DNA of 64,000 bases from Quercus robur (Eukaryota; Streptophyta; Magnoliopsida; Fagales; Fagaceae): NCBI RefSeq assembly GCF_932294415.1, contig NC_065537.1, positions 49,024,302 to 49,088,301 on the forward strand. Reading direction: 5' to 3'. Both the position numbers and the translations under genes were made by a program. The notes beneath the pieces are model-generated. The model had not been told where the DNA came from. It ran no database searches and saw nothing but the letters and a program-made list of their open reading frames with translations. Of the stretch, positions 46,986-61,350 are shown one piece after another. Each line of letters opens with the position of its first letter. The stretch's first letter is position 1.

Positions 46986-47486
46986 AAAAAAAAAAAACCT
47001 ATAGCGGTAGTCAAAGAGCATCGCTAAAGGTGCACATTTTATGTTTTAAATGAATTCCTATGGCGGCGCTTATCACCCGCCGTTGAAGGTTGAAACATAT
47101 AGCGGCATTTCTACCTGCCACTAAAAGTGCAATTAGTTCATTTTGATGAATGGCCTATAGCGGCGCAGTCTACCCACTGCTAAAGGTTGACACCAACAGC
47201 GGCGTGCATGACCCGCCGCTAAAAGTCAATGCCACGAATTCTAAACATGTATGGTGACGGTTTTATGCCCGTTGCAATAAACCTTCACTTGCCGCTAAAA
47301 GGTACATATATAATGGCGCTTTTTGCGACCGCCACAATCGACCTATTGCGGCATTGCAACACCGACGGGGCAGCCCGCCACAACAGCACCCATCACTATA
47401 GGTCGAATGTACCTTTAACGACGCTTTTTTGGGCTTTAGCGACGCTTCTGGCCCGCCGCTATAGCCCATTATTCTTGTAGTGTGTA

Positions 47487-49094
47487 TAAGTGTTTTATAA
47501 CATGTCTAATGAGTGTATAAAAATCCTCATATGAAAATACCATCGTTTGATAATTGTTTGTGAATTTATGATAAAACGTTACAAAGTTGTCACTGTGACA
47601 GATTCTGTGTTCATGCATGGTAAATTATATAGTGAATTTGGAAGCTAGGGATATTTCCGATGGAATCTAAGACACATATGGTTGAAATGGAAGTGGTCTC
47701 ACAGCATTTGGATCAATATAAAAATAATGGTTTAATTTCCAAGTTGCATGAAATTCTGTCAAGACAAATTTGAGTACGTAGTCTTGTATGACTTTTAATA
47801 AATCATGATTTTATATTTTGACTCCGAAAATTTTATGGTATATACTGGACATACAAGGGAGTGGTTTTGTGAAATTTCATGACATTTTGATGTGTATGGA
47901 CAGCCCATTTGTATTTTACAAATGAGGCACATGCTGCTGAAATGAGCAGTGAACAACATATGCTACACCTGACTTTGAGGATTTAATTCCAAAGTTAGGG
48001 TAAATTTTTTGAGTTATAATTTAATATGCTTATCTTTTGGTATGTCTTGATCATAGATTAATTTTGTGTAACTTGTTTTGAGGTTTAGTACTCAAAGAAG
48101 GGTTCTAAACCATGTGACGATTGTATTTATGAAGCTGCTTTGTTCGACATGCTATATGTTGCCTTATGAGTGTATATTGTAATATGACCATGGTTAAAAA
48201 AGTTTATGTTTATGCATGCATTATTGCCCTAATCTCAAAACACCTTTTGAAATAAAGTTAGCTCTTCTAGAGATATGAGATTAATATAAGAATGTTGGTT
48301 TCTCTAGGATTTTGTACCTGTTGTTTGATGAATGTATTTTGTGTTTGTGGGAACCTCTTTGAGGTGGGATTAGGACTTCCTTGATTTTAAGAGATAGGTT
48401 TTGAGATGAATATGTAAGTTTATGATAATGAGTAATTGATAGTAATAAGTTTTGATATTTGGTTTAGGTGTTACCAGTATCTAAGTCTAAGCTCCTTTGA
48501 CTTTAGGCTCTTGGTTCCTCTGTTTTCAGGTAAGGGATAAGTTATATCGGTATTTGGTAAGTCATGAGGTCATTTTAAAGTATATTACGCATTAAAATAT
48601 TTTTGATTAGAGATATGACATATAATTATTACTCTGACAAAGATGTGTTCGTGAGTTTTCGAAACTTTATGTATATGATTTAAGCATATTGATGCTATTA
48701 CTAATTTCCACGAACATGATGTTTAAAGAAAAGAATAGAAATACTATTATTATGAAATGTTATGCAAAATAAGAAATTTCAGTATGATGTAAAGTATGAA
48801 ATGTTTTCGAGTTATCTCCTCTGGTGATTTGAACTCCGCTAGTAGGGGTTAATTACTAGCTTTCCATGGAAAACGTTATCTAATTGGCCATTATAAGTGG
48901 GACTAGCTCCACTGTACCCGCCCCTTGTTGGTTACGGCCAACTTGTGGGGGAAGCCAACCTACCCCCATGGTTGGAAGATATGTATTATGATGTAATCTC
49001 AGGAATACCTGGCATTGTGGGGAATGCTGGATGCCTAGCATTGTGGTGCTAAAAGCCTCTCAAATAAGTACAAACTTATTAGATATGAGCTGAT
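47487..49094. other. Right part of the split gypsy LTR, non-coding
   Basis: LTR sequence between the CACTA end and the plastid insert. No ORF of note. Confidence 0.4.
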
Positions 49095-50292
<1,198 letters not shown>

Positions 50293-50960
50293 AAACCTCT
50301 AATATGTGTTGCATTAATATTATGTGTTTGTCCGTGTTGTTTCACTATTATGTTTTTTTTTTTTTTTCAATTATAATTCTTTTTAAAATTTAATATGATT
50401 CAGTACTATTGAAGTGACAAATGCTTTTGAAGATAGTGGATGGGAAACCATAGATCATGTGCATGTCAAAAGATTGATGATTTAGCATTCAAACCCAGAA
50501 ACCATTTCTAAGGCATGAATTTGGCTTCAAGCTAAACAAATCTGACAGATAGTCTGGCCAAGAACTTTTTTATTATTGAAGGGTAAGGTGATCTTTTTTG
50601 TTTTTGGTGGATTATATATCTGACAAACACATGAAAAACTTTGAATTCCTGCTGATTTTGATTGAATGAATGGCTACTGACTACATCATTCATCTGAAAC
50701 TGATCTAGAGTAAGATAAGCACCCTACATGATGTATGAAAGATGAGAGACAAAGAAGAGTAAAATGTAATTATAGTTCGACCATACACGTTGAAAGAAAA
50801 AAAAAAGGGAAATTTCAATTACAACTGTACATGATTACCTTTCAAAATTGTGAATGACATTAATGCTTTCTCTGTACGATGCTATTAGCAGTACATTAAT
50901 GATATTGTCAAGATCATCAAGTGAATTTACAAATTTGATTTTTCTGTGTTCTTTTTTCAG
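50293..50960. other. Original right part of the MFS-gene intron
   Basis: With 34079-34181 it makes an ancestral intron of about 770 bp. It ends in CTTTTTTCAG before the exon at 50961. Confidence 0.5.
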
Positions 50961-51783
50961 CTATACTTGCCTGGAATCAGTCTACAGGATTTGTATATGC
51001 TTACTATGTGCTTTGTATAATATCTTTTATTCTAAGTCAAGGGAGTATTTTTTGCATTGCTATTGCTTATATGGTAAGAGTTATTCCTTAGTGATTGATA
51101 ATCATGAATAGGGAATATTGGGGGGTCTCATTTTCCCATCTTTTGCAGGCGGATGTTGTTGAAGAGAATAAGAGGGCAGCAGCTTTTAGTTGGATAACAG
51201 GCCTTTGTGCTGCTTCGCATGTCTTGGGAAATCTTCTGGCACTTTTTCTCCAAAAAAAGTACGTTTTTCTTGTATGTTGCTGCTTTAGATTCAGCATTAG
51301 CCAGATGGCCTTAATTCTGTCAATTTTTCCTCTTGTCAATTCATTTTACCATTTCAGCCTTTTGTTTTAGGTTTCAATAGCTCTCTTGATCTTTTGTCCA
51401 GTTTATATGCAACTCTTTCTGGTTGAGACGGTTAAGCTGGCTCCAAAGAGGGACCAAGATTCAGCTTGCTTGACTACGCCAATTAAAATTATCCAGAAAC
51501 GATACAAATCAATGAAAGATGCTGCTACAATAGTTATGAGTAGGTAATTTTGTCTATAATCGAGACAGCTTAAAATATTCTCATCTTGCATTACGTAAAT
51601 ACCATATCTAAAATCTCTTAGGCAGTCTTTGCAACCAAACCTTTTTAGTTGCAAAACATTATAAATTTTCTCTGTCTGGCTACAAGCGCTTCGTTTTTCT
51701 TTTACAGTCCAACATTAAGGGGCATATCTCTGGTTTCTTTCTTCTTTGAGTTGGGAAAGTTTGGCATCAACTTTGTCTTAATG

Positions 51784-52693
51784 GTATGTTTCTTATTAGT
51801 TTGTCATTTTAACAAGCAAATAGATGGTTGCATGCTGCAATTTCCTCTTGGTACCATCATAAAACATCAGATATTTCAAAAATATATATATATATATATA
51901 ATTTTTTTTTTTTTACTTTTTGACAGACAACATATTCATTCAGCCATTCCAGAGTAGTTTCAGTCAGAATCTTTAAAGCAATTATTTTGAAAAAAAACCT
52001 TGTATGCAACAGAAAGGTTCTGTGAGGCTTATTGTTGCCACCAATCTAAATTTGGCCAAAATCCGATTGTCATTATAAATCAGTAATTGGCACATTGTGT
52101 GATTTGGGTTGAAAAGCGGAGGAGAAATCAAAGAAAAGGGAGAAAGGGGAAATGCCCTGTAAATGTACCTTGTAGGAGTAGGATTTGTTTGCAATGTGCT
52201 TACTCCAAAAATAGACAAAAATAATTTTGATTATAATATAAAACTAAAGATGTCCAGTTTTAAAGGAAATATTTCATAGAACTTATAGAAATAGAATGTG
52301 GAAGGACTAGGAGAAAGAGAAATTGGTAGACTTAAGACATGAAGCAGGAGACACTGGAGAGCTTTATTCAGGGGAGTTTGAATTAGAGGAGTCATGACTT
52401 GGTTGCTTAACAGTTGTCACAAGCATATGTCTTGAACCCACCAAAGTAATTTGAGAACTTTTGCGCTGAAACCTGTGCAGAAAAAGAAAAGTTTTGAAGC
52501 TTCAGACTTGTTAGGGACTACAAAGCCAATGGCTTTCTTATTAATCAATAGTTTAGGATAAGATAGTGCTAGATTTATCTGCTCATAAGATAATTGTAAT
52601 TTAACCAATCCATGACGTTGAGTAATGATAGTTCGTGAAACAATGTTTTCTTTTTGATTCAATGACATGATGGTTATGCTACTACCTGTGCAG
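51784..52693. other. MFS-gene intron, 910 bp
   Basis: AT repeat near 51886-51910. A minus-strand open stretch (52417-52668) has no recognised product and is probably chance. Confidence 0.4.
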
Positions 52694-52780
52694 TACTATC
52701 TGAAGGCAGCTTTTGGTTTTGACAAAAATGAGTTCTCAGAAATTCTGATGCTTATGGGATTCGGTTCAATTATTTCACAG

Positions 52781-53407
52781 GTGAAGTGTATTATAGAGCA
52801 AAAGTTTCCTTTTATTTACTTAAGAGATTGATATTCCCTTATACTAAAGATGTGAATTATTCTTTAGCCATCAGTCAAGGTAGCATATTAATATCTGCTA
52901 GCATGTTATTTTGTTATCTGCTTGGCATATGCCAGAGTTTTTCTCTAAATCCTCTGCTTGGTTGCTTTGAAGTTATCAAAATAAGAATTCTTCCAGTTGG
53001 TGTTGTAATGGTTGTTAATTTGTCTTCTGGATAGAAAACAATGCTAAGGCATCGTGGTTATAAAAATGAAACAATTCTTAGGGTTGTTATTCTGTTTTAT
53101 TGTTTTCCCTCTTAATGAGCACAATATTTTTCATATTTGAAAATTTTTATAATTAAGAAGTTTATTTTATGAGTTCTGGAATTGAGAGTACTGTGCCTCT
53201 TAATACTCGATTCCAAATAGCTTATAATCCTTTCAAAGTCTTTGAAAATAAGAGCACTGTCATACTACTGGCATACATGAATTCTCTTTTGTCCAAAATA
53301 TTCCGTATGATGTTCATGTTAAGCATGTTGTTTTCCTTTATGAAAAATTTAAAATCCTCAAGAAATGCTCTTCCTGTAATATGTTCGGTTTTGTGGTTTG
53401 CTTCCAG
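52781..53407. other. MFS-gene intron, 627 bp
   Basis: AT-rich intron from GTGAAG to TTCCAG. Nothing else seen. Confidence 0.5.
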
Positions 53408-54096
53408 ATGTTGGTGCTTCCACTAATAAATCCATTGGTTGGAGAGAAGGTGATATTGTGCATAGGAATGCTTGCATCAATAGCTTATGTAAGTCGCTAA
53501 TAGTTTTTACCTTTAATACCCCCAGCACAAATTACAAAAGAGAAGAAAAACTAATGGTTCTTTTTGCTGTGCAGGCATTATTCAATGGCCTTGCATGGGC
53601 ACCATGGGTATGTACACACTTGATGAATGTTTTATTTAACTCTATTCTAATTTCTAAAGGAAAAATTTCTGACACACAAACACTTGAGCAGAATCTTTTC
53701 TTTATTTGATTTTTCTTTAGGCTATTTTGAATTTTATAGTTTCTATTCCTCCTTTTGGAGTTATAAAATCAATCATGTGTTAATCAAGACTTTGTGAAAG
53801 TAAAAACTAAAATTTTCCTAAATCTTTTTTATTATTTTCAACTGTGGATACATTTCTCTGTCAGTAACAATGTAACATTACCACAATGCAAGTACCATTC
53901 ATGGGTGCCACATTTAAAGTGGTAGTTGTCCTTGTAAGACCTGCTGTAAGTATTGGAATCATCAATTCTTTCATAAAATAATATTCAATGTGGTTATTTA
54001 GTTCACCTTTTAATTCAAATGATCTTTCAATTTTTCCTGTCAAATTACATGCAGACTTATGCCATTATTTCAAGAGCATCGAGCTCAAACGATCAG

Positions 54097-54731
54097 GTTT
54101 GGAAAATGCCTATGATCCCATTACCTACAGTATTGCATTCCATAGTTCTTGATATTCTTTCTGGAAAATTATGATTTCCACCACCAAAAAAAAAAAAAAA
54201 AAACTTCTAATCTTACTTCCAATATAAAGAAAGACCTAGTTTCTGTATTCTCGATATTGTCATACGTAGAGTGAGGCTGCTTAATTAGATAACGTTGTTT
54301 GAGGAAAGTTAATGCTATCATCTCATATATCACACTACTCATCTAGACCTGGATGTTTTCTACTTTGTTAGATTGAACTTTGAACTCAGTTGGGAGAAAT
54401 CAGGTAGATTCATCAACATGTGTTCAGTATGAATCAGATCAGCATGACATAGTAGTGAGTTTTGAGTTTAAAGTGGCAGCTTTCTTGGCAAATTGGTCCA
54501 ATTATTTTTCTCTTTCGATTTTTTATCTATGGTTATTGAATGAAACTGCTGCATTCACTTGACTGATAGAGAATTTCAAGAGTACGCAAAATGAAAAAGA
54601 AATAATAGATATGGGGTTCTCCTGTATCAAAATAACTTGTTCTGTGCTGAGTTACTTCTTGAGCTAAATAAATTACAAAGCACTTGAACTATGGTCACTC
54701 CATTGACATGCATGCTCAATTGTTTGTGCAG
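54097..54731. other. MFS-gene intron, 635 bp
   Basis: Intron with an A run near 54185-54203. Nothing else seen. Confidence 0.5.
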
Positions 54732-55056
54732 GGAAAAACACAAGGATTTGTGGCTGGTGTGGAATCATTATCAAGAATCAATTCGTATGTATTGCTAACA
54801 ATTTAAATTGTTGTTTCAGCATGGTTCTTATCTAGCAGTGCTCCTTTCAACTGCAAAGGTTTCAGTATTATATGCGCATCTATATGCATGGTAAGCACAT
54901 ACCCTTCCCCTTCTCTCTCTCTCTCTCTCAACTAACTCTGAATCTTAATCTCCTCAGATGATTTCTTTATGTTTTGCTTGCTTGCTTGAACCTGGGGCAC
55001 CTTCAAGCAATAATTCAGAGGATGACATTGAATCACCATTGCTAAGTGAGAGTTGA

Positions 55057-55866
55057 TTGTTTGTCCTAAGCTTATATAAATATTTGGGGTCCCTTGCATA
55101 GAGCAATGTTGTAATTGTATTAGAGCAAACAAGCTTCCAATGTGTTTATCCCGTAGAAAGTTCTCTTAAACTTTATGCACCATTGAGCTATAGAGGATGG
55201 CATTGAAGCTTCACCTTCAAGTGATATAGTTCATTGTTGTATTTCCCAAGTGTTCTGTAATAGCTTTTATAGGCGGTGATGTCATATTTGGCATCCCTAA
55301 AAACACATTCATAGATATAGATGTATATAAATTAAATCCTAGATTTTAAAAAGTTTCAATTAAAAACCTCAAAATTTAAAATTTATACAAATTTGTCCAT
55401 TCAAAGACTATCATGTAAATATCAAGTGGAATGTTAGTACAAACTAATTCACAAAACAATAGCACTTCTATTAAATTGTATTGTCTATTAGAATTTTTAT
55501 GTCGTTCTAAAGAATTTTTAGTATGAAAATACAATATGCAATTCACATGAAATTATCAAAGGATTTTGATGTCAAGTAAGTTTTAATTACAATTTATGTT
55601 AATTTGTTACTTTTAATTAGTAGTAACTTGTTAGAGATTGATATGAAAAGATTTAGAAAATCCATACTTTAAATTAAAACTTTTTAATATGTATGATTTG
55701 ATTCAAAACTAACTCCAAATCATAAGGGAAAAATATATAGTTTAAAGTTTAAATTGTTGCAAGAAAAATGTTTGTATGATCTTAAATACTCCCAAGATCA
55801 AGACTTATCACTTATGTATTCCAAGAATCTTGTAGTTGTATTTCAATTGACACCTTCAAGTGTTTT
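55057..55866. other. 3' flank of the MFS gene
   Basis: Probable 3' UTR then AT-rich DNA. No gene seen. Confidence 0.4.
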
Positions 55867-55875
55867 CTACTAAGA

Positions 55876-56731
55876 GGCAAAATTTGCCAAACAATATAAT
55901 TCTGGAAACATATTAGGCAGATGGCATGCGTTCAAAGTTAATTAGTTAGTTGGACTCCATTTAGAAGTCGAGTACAACAAAATTGACTTCCTAACAAAAT
56001 CGAGTTTACTATACTTGACTTCCTACCAAAAATTAGTTCTGACATGGATTGAAAAAAAGAGGAAAAAGCCACATAGACTATTGAAAGTCGAGTATAGTAA
56101 ACTCGACTTCCAGGCTAGTAACTTTCACCACCTACCCGACTTATCTCAGTTATGCGAGCACGATAAAATTTTTTTTAAATGGAACTCGAGTCTATTAAAC
56201 TCAAGTTCCAATAAATTTTACACCAACCTCAACCATCTTAGATATATATATATATATATATACACTTTTCACCTCCCAACTCACTCAACTCTCACTTCTC
56301 ACAGCTCTCTCCCACGCCTAAACTCTCCCTTTCACACACATTGATCATTCTACAAATTAAAAAGCTTTTCTTCTTCTTCAATTTGTAGGTAAATATTCAA
56401 ACCTTTTATTATTATTATTATTATTTTTTGGTTAGACCTGGTGAATATATATACTCACTTTTTCATTTGGTAGACATATATATACATATACCACTTTTAT
56501 GTTGTTGATGAGTAATGTAGTGTTATTATTATTATTATTATTATTGTTTTTTGTATTTGTTATTTGTGCTTTGTAATGGGTTGGTATTTTAAATATACAA
56601 TGGGTCTTTCTTTGTAATGTGTTGTTATGTATAATGCGAATGAATGGGTAACATGTTTATTTGCAATGTGTTGTAATGTGTAACGAATATTAATTTTTTA
56701 AAATTAGCGACCATGTTTGGCAAATTTTGCC
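55876..56731. mobile_element. Mutator-type foldback element 3 (856 bp)
   Basis: Ends GGCAAAATTTGCCAAAC and GTTTGGCAAATTTTGCC form a 17-bp inverted repeat, itself partly palindromic. The flanks CTACTAAGA (55867-55875) and CCACTAAGA (56732-56740) are a 9-bp target duplication with one mismatch. Inside the left part are ACTCGACTTCC / AAGTCGAGT and ACTCGAGTC repeats like those of the other foldbacks. The middle has an AT-repeat TATA region (about 56239-56262), a C/T-rich leader and an AG|GTAAAT donor near 56388, resembling a promoter with a first non-coding exon. Arms are shorter than in the other copies. Confidence 0.65.
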
Positions 56732-56740
56732 CCACTAAGA

Positions 56741-57206
56741 CATCAAAAGTTTAAAGCATCTTTCTCCCAACAATCAAAATTATTAACCCAAAAAAAAAAA
56801 AAATAGAGGAAGAAGAAAAAAAAAGAAGAAGATGTAAGTTGAAATTTGAGTTATGATGTCATGGAATGGCTATGGTTTTCAAATTTAACATTCAACTATT
56901 ATGGTTTAATATGCTCAAATCTAAGTTAAAATTAGTTTGATTCTGATTCACGTTTAAAATTTTTCCAAATTTAGAAAATCGAAAACCCAAAAAAAAAAAA
57001 AAAAAGTATTAACCCGAAATTAAATCGACCCAAACACCAACCCGCCCGTCACCCGGTTGCCCTTTCAGTCTTTCACGGACACTAATCTAATTTCTAAGCG
57101 CCCAAAAAGTATCAGAAACACAACACAAACAGATGAGATAAACTGATAGCAGATTGGCATAGTTGAGAGAGCTTATAGTTTGCCATGAAACCTTAAAAAA
57201 GCAGCC
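56741..57206. other. Upstream region of the RRM gene
   Basis: AT-rich, with A runs near 56790 and 56990, then a more GC-balanced stretch before the ATG. It should hold the promoter; no clear TATA box. Confidence 0.4.
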
Positions 57207-57508
57207 ATGGAACAAGCTCTCTCTTCCTCAACCATAATCTCTACAACACAAATATTTCCACTCAAACCTCTCAAAACCCATCTCCAAACTCCAACCATAA
57301 ACCTCAAATTCTCCATTTCTCCAAAGAAAAACAACCACCTTCATCTTTCTTCTTTTTCTTCTTCTTCTCTATGTTTCTCTAATAAAGCATGATTGTGATA
57401 TGTATTTTGCAGCTTGAAGACAAATGCTTCCATATGGTGTAGGTGTACCAGGTGTATTATCTGTTCAGCTAGATAAGAATTTTGAGTCAGAGAATAAGGA
57501 TTATGGAG

Positions 57509-60500
57509 GTTTGTACGTTTTTCAAATAATATCTTTGTGTGTTTTTTTAATGTTTGATCAGATATAACATGCTCCACATCTTTTCTACCTTGCAACTTCA
57601 CTTCTCTTCAAGCATTGTATCCAGTGATATCTTGATCTCGGAGATATATTGCAAATTATTAACTTTGACTGTTTCTTTCTTTTCTTTTTAATAATTTCTA
57701 TTTGAAAGGCCTCTGTGTCAAGAAAGTGTATAGCTGCAGCACCATGTAACTTATGCTAGTATATTTGTGTCAGTGTCATAACAAATACATGTTTTAGAGA
57801 TTCTAATCCTTAATCAACCAAAATGTTTATGTGATTTCACTGTATGAGATGACCTCTCAAGTAATTTAGTTATGTAAATAAAGCAATTATCTTTAGATGT
57901 TTTATTAATTTGAGCTGGATTTTAGTGGAGGGGTAAATTCTATGTCATTGTAGATGGCCAGTCTTTGAGGCAGCTAAAGGAAAGTTGTATAGTCCGGTAG
58001 CAGCCATGTGTCTTTTCCTTGAAAGTGGAAGACTTTTTGTTGAGTAGCAAAATGGGCTTTATAGTGGCTGCAGTTCTTTGTGGCAGAGATGAGTCTTTTC
58101 CTTGGTTAGAATCATGCATTGGGCTTGGGAACACTTTGTAGTGTATAGCAGTTGTGATTCTAGAGTTTGTGGCGGAGCATGGCTTTGCAACAGAAAGCAC
58201 ACAATGTCAATTAATGACTTATAAAAGTGGACAGAGTTTGATACTGTCTGTGAAGGTTGCTAAGTGAGCTTTAGCACAAGGGAAATCTCAAGGAAGTAAT
58301 TCCTGATCATATTTTATTGTCAAGCTCAATGAGAAAGTTGCTGATGGAATTGGTCATTCAAAGGGAAGTATTATGTCAGTTACACTGAGACATGCAGTTG
58401 TTAGTAGAATTGTACAATATATGAAGTATTAGCTATAGCCATGAGAAGTATACCCATGAAACTTTAACCATATGGCTTGCAGAAGGTTTAACAAAATGAG
58501 CAGATTAGGAAGGTATCTAATGCTGGGGTAAGAAAGAGGTAAGTATAGCCAATCTTGTCACAAAAACTGTCATGCAAAGTTGCTAGAAGTCTTGAGCGAG
58601 GAGAAAAGAATCAGATGCATTGAGAAAGAGAGATTCCCAATGTATCTATGTGAGGGGTGAGACTGAAAAAGGTAGGGTCCAACTTATTATATTCTTAAAT
58701 GGAATTCATCCAACTGGATGGAGTTAAGGTGCAGGTTATAACTTTAAATGGGTCAGAAGATTCAAATGCTACTGAGGAAAGTAAATTGCTTACTCCTTGT
58801 TCTTGGACATCTATTTTGGAAAGCCATGGGAAAAGAAATTATATTCCATAGACCCCAAAAAGTGATGTTTAACGTTATAGTGACATGTATGGTGGTGCAT
58901 TTCTCTAATACTCGCTATTAACTTTGATAACAACTAGTTTATGTCAGAAAATGGCTTCAGGTCTGGTTCTTGTGTATTGATTAAGGCTCATCTTTAAATT
59001 GAAGTTCATGTATAAAAGGTGGTTTTGGCATATATTTTACAACATGCATGAAGTTTTAAGGAAAAGGGGGTAAGGCTGCCTACCTACCATGACCTCTCCT
59101 AGAATCCGCAATAGTGGGAGCTTTGTGCACTGGGTACGACCATGAAGTCTTAAGAAACTCTGTTGTTGGTTACTCAAGCAAATGAGGAGGAGGTATGCAA
59201 TGCTGGAATTGGTGAAGATATTACAAGAACATAATAAAATTGTTGTACCTAGTGCACAAAACTCCTACTTTTGTGGGGTTTAGGAGAGGTGATTGGTAGG
59301 CAACCTTAGTGCCTTACACCCAATTTTATTTTGGAGAGCTTGATTCCTAGACTCAAGTTTGCAACTTGTCACTTTGGGTGGAAGGCACTTGCTATTGCAC
59401 TAAGGCCCAACCTCTTTGTTAAATTACCGATTCTCCTAAAAGTTTAAGCTATTAGGAAATGGTGAATTTAATCACTTAACCATAATTCTAATGCTCCCCC
59501 TTACGCGTCGGCCTAAACTTCCCCTTAATAAGTGAGGGCTCAACACGTGGGAATTTAAAATTTTAAATCTGAGAGAGACTGAAGACAAGGATCGAATTTA
59601 GGATCTCTTACTCTAATACTATGTTAAATTACCGATTCTCCAAAAAGCTTAAGCTGTTATGAAATGGTGAATTTAATCACTTAACCGTAATTCTAATGCT
59701 CTCTTTAGATAGCATAATAATTAACAATAGTTTTATTTTCAATTCTTAATCCAATTGCTCTGAAACATGCCTTAGCCAAGATGGTTACTGGCTAGTCCAA
59801 CTTGGTTAATGATGATCAGATGATGTAAGTGAGACTGTCAAGATGATTTGTTGTGTGAGACAGAGATCTTCAATGGTTAATGCGAGGCATATTTGGTGCT
59901 AGTTAAGGTCTGTATGAGGGAGTGACTGACATCAGCCACCCCAACAAAAGCAAAAATATATAATTTATTGAAAGCCTGTATTTTGTGCTTTGTGATAATG
60001 TACTAATCTTTATCGGTGGACAATGCTTGAGGGTAGGTATCTAGGTGATATTATACTCTAAGCAGTCCCATTTAATATAATATTTTTCATTACATGATTA
60101 AGAAATTTTATAGTATTACTTGTCAAACATTATTTATTTATTTTTTTTTTATTTTTACAAATTTTGAACATTTTGGAACTTCTTAAAAAAACCTCATACA
60201 GTGTGATGGACTCCGGTTCTATTAAGTGCCATAAGAACAGTAGGGGAAACAATCTACTTTGAGGCTGGCCAGCCTCCTAAAATAAGAGGGAGGGGGTGGG
60301 GAGACATTTGAGTGAGAATTATTCTGAGATTCTTATATCGAATACAAAACCTACATAAATAGCCAACACCTCTCCTACCTCATTGAAAAGACTAATAGGA
60401 ATGATAACCAATCTATTTTCTACTTTATCTCCCAAGTCCAAGGAACTACTCTTCATTATTATTTGATAAAACCACAGCAAAACATGGCAAAAAAAATTTA

Positions 60501-60759
60501 ATCTATCTAATCTATTTCGGTACTAAACATGCAAAAATTGCAGCCAACCTTGTGACATTGCTTGCTGCCTGGCTCATATCACAGTGTTTTCACCTGCTCT
60601 GATACATTCACCAGTGAGGTGAACATACCAAGCACATTAGGTTATATCTTTTGTTAAGGACCTAGTCCTATAGAAACCATTAACTTTTTCAGTTTAGGAT
60701 TTTAATGACATGTTATCACCTAGTGTAAATAGCTGGTTAGAGGATTGGTCGAGTATTTG
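57509..60759. repeat. Large intron of the RRM gene, with SINE pieces and short direct repeats
   Basis: The intron is 57509-62014 (4.5 kb). 59068-59145 (GGTAAGGCTGCCTACC...GTGCACTGGGTACG) and 59244-59318 (reverse complement type) are inverted copies of the 3' half of an Au-like SINE. 59417-59495 and 59623-59700 are direct copies of a unit starting GTTAAATTACCGATTCTCC. The rest is unrecognised. Confidence 0.5.
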
Positions 60760-60769
60760 ATAGAACTTG

Positions 60770-60930
60770 GGAGATTCTAGCCTTTTGCCCTTAATTTTTA
60801 AAAAATTTAGCAATATGCCCCTATTTCGAAACTATATGGGGATATGCCCCTGTTTCGATACTCGATTACCTTAAAATCGAGTTTCAATGAAATACTCGAT
60901 TCGTAGAAAATCGAGTTATGCCCGATCAAA

Positions 60931-60967
<37 letters not shown>

Positions 60968-61295
60968 CATGGAACTCAATTTTACGGAAGTCGAGTTCCA
61001 AAACGCCACTATAGGGCTTTAAAACGTCACTATAGGGCTCCTTGAACCTGTTATGGGGACTCATAAAAAATTTTTTGCAGAAAAAACGCTGCTATAGGGA
61101 TTTAAAACGTCACTATAGGGCTCCTGAACGGGGCGATGACCCTTACAAAAAATTTTGCAGGAAAACGTTGCTATAGGGCTTTAAAATGTCACTATAGAGC
61201 TTAAAAACGCCACTATAGGGCTCCCTAAATATAGGATGATCATACTTGTAAAAATTTTTGCATTGAACTCGATTTCCTGAAACTTGAGTTCCGTG

Positions 61296-61350
<55 letters not shown>

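Larger units (their letters stand above)
35417..47482. mobile_element. 12-kb non-autonomous CACTA transposon
   Basis: The termini are CACTACAAGAA (35417) and TTCTTGTAGTG (ends 47482), perfect inverted repeats starting with the diagnostic CACTA. TGTA flanks both sides (35413-35416, 47483-47486), consistent with the 3-bp duplication of CACTA elements plus one chance base. Sub-terminal regions (about 35440-35700 and 46990-47470) are dense in GCGGCGGG / CCGCTATAG motifs in both orientations, the expected transposase-binding zones. No transposase gene is seen. The cargo is a 14-unit satellite, a minisatellite, a nested foldback element, a MENG gene fragment and a small MITE. It sits inside the solo gypsy LTR. 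Confidence 0.85.
50961..55056 (+). pseudogene. MFS transporter (hippocampus-abundant-transcript-like), main exons
   Basis: Exons: 50961-51073 (ILAWNQSTGFVYAYYVLCII), 51149-51271 (ADVVEENKRAAAFSWITG), 51371-51543 (VSIALLIFCPVYMQLFLVE), 51708-51783 (SPTLRGISLVSFFFELGKFG), 52694-52780 ([20 protein letters not shown]), 53408-53488 (MLVLPLINPLVGEKVILCIG), 53575-53607 (ALFNGLAWAPW), about 53893-53943 (VPFMGATFKVVVVLVRPA), 54055-54096 (TYAIISRASSSNDQ), 54732-54784 (GKTQGFVAGVESLS), 54820-54890 (WFLSSSAPFNCKGFSIICAS), 54958-55056 (MISLCFACLLEP...DIESPLLSES). This is the 12-helix MFS fold of plant TetA/HIAT1-like carriers, substrate unknown. Lesions: the acceptor before VPFMGA reads CAA|G instead of CAG, shifting the frame, and the exon expected between 54784 and 54820 is deleted, leaving a 35-bp hybrid intron. 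Confidence 0.85.

Noticed and set aside
52417..52668. 83-aa minus-strand ORF in an MFS intron
   Set aside because: No recognised motif, lies inside an intron, and AT-rich composition makes chance likely.
60990..61220. CACTATAGGG repeats resembling the 3' half of a T7 phage promoter
   Set aside because: The upstream half of a T7 promoter is absent in every copy and the motif belongs to a plant foldback loop array. Chance resemblance.
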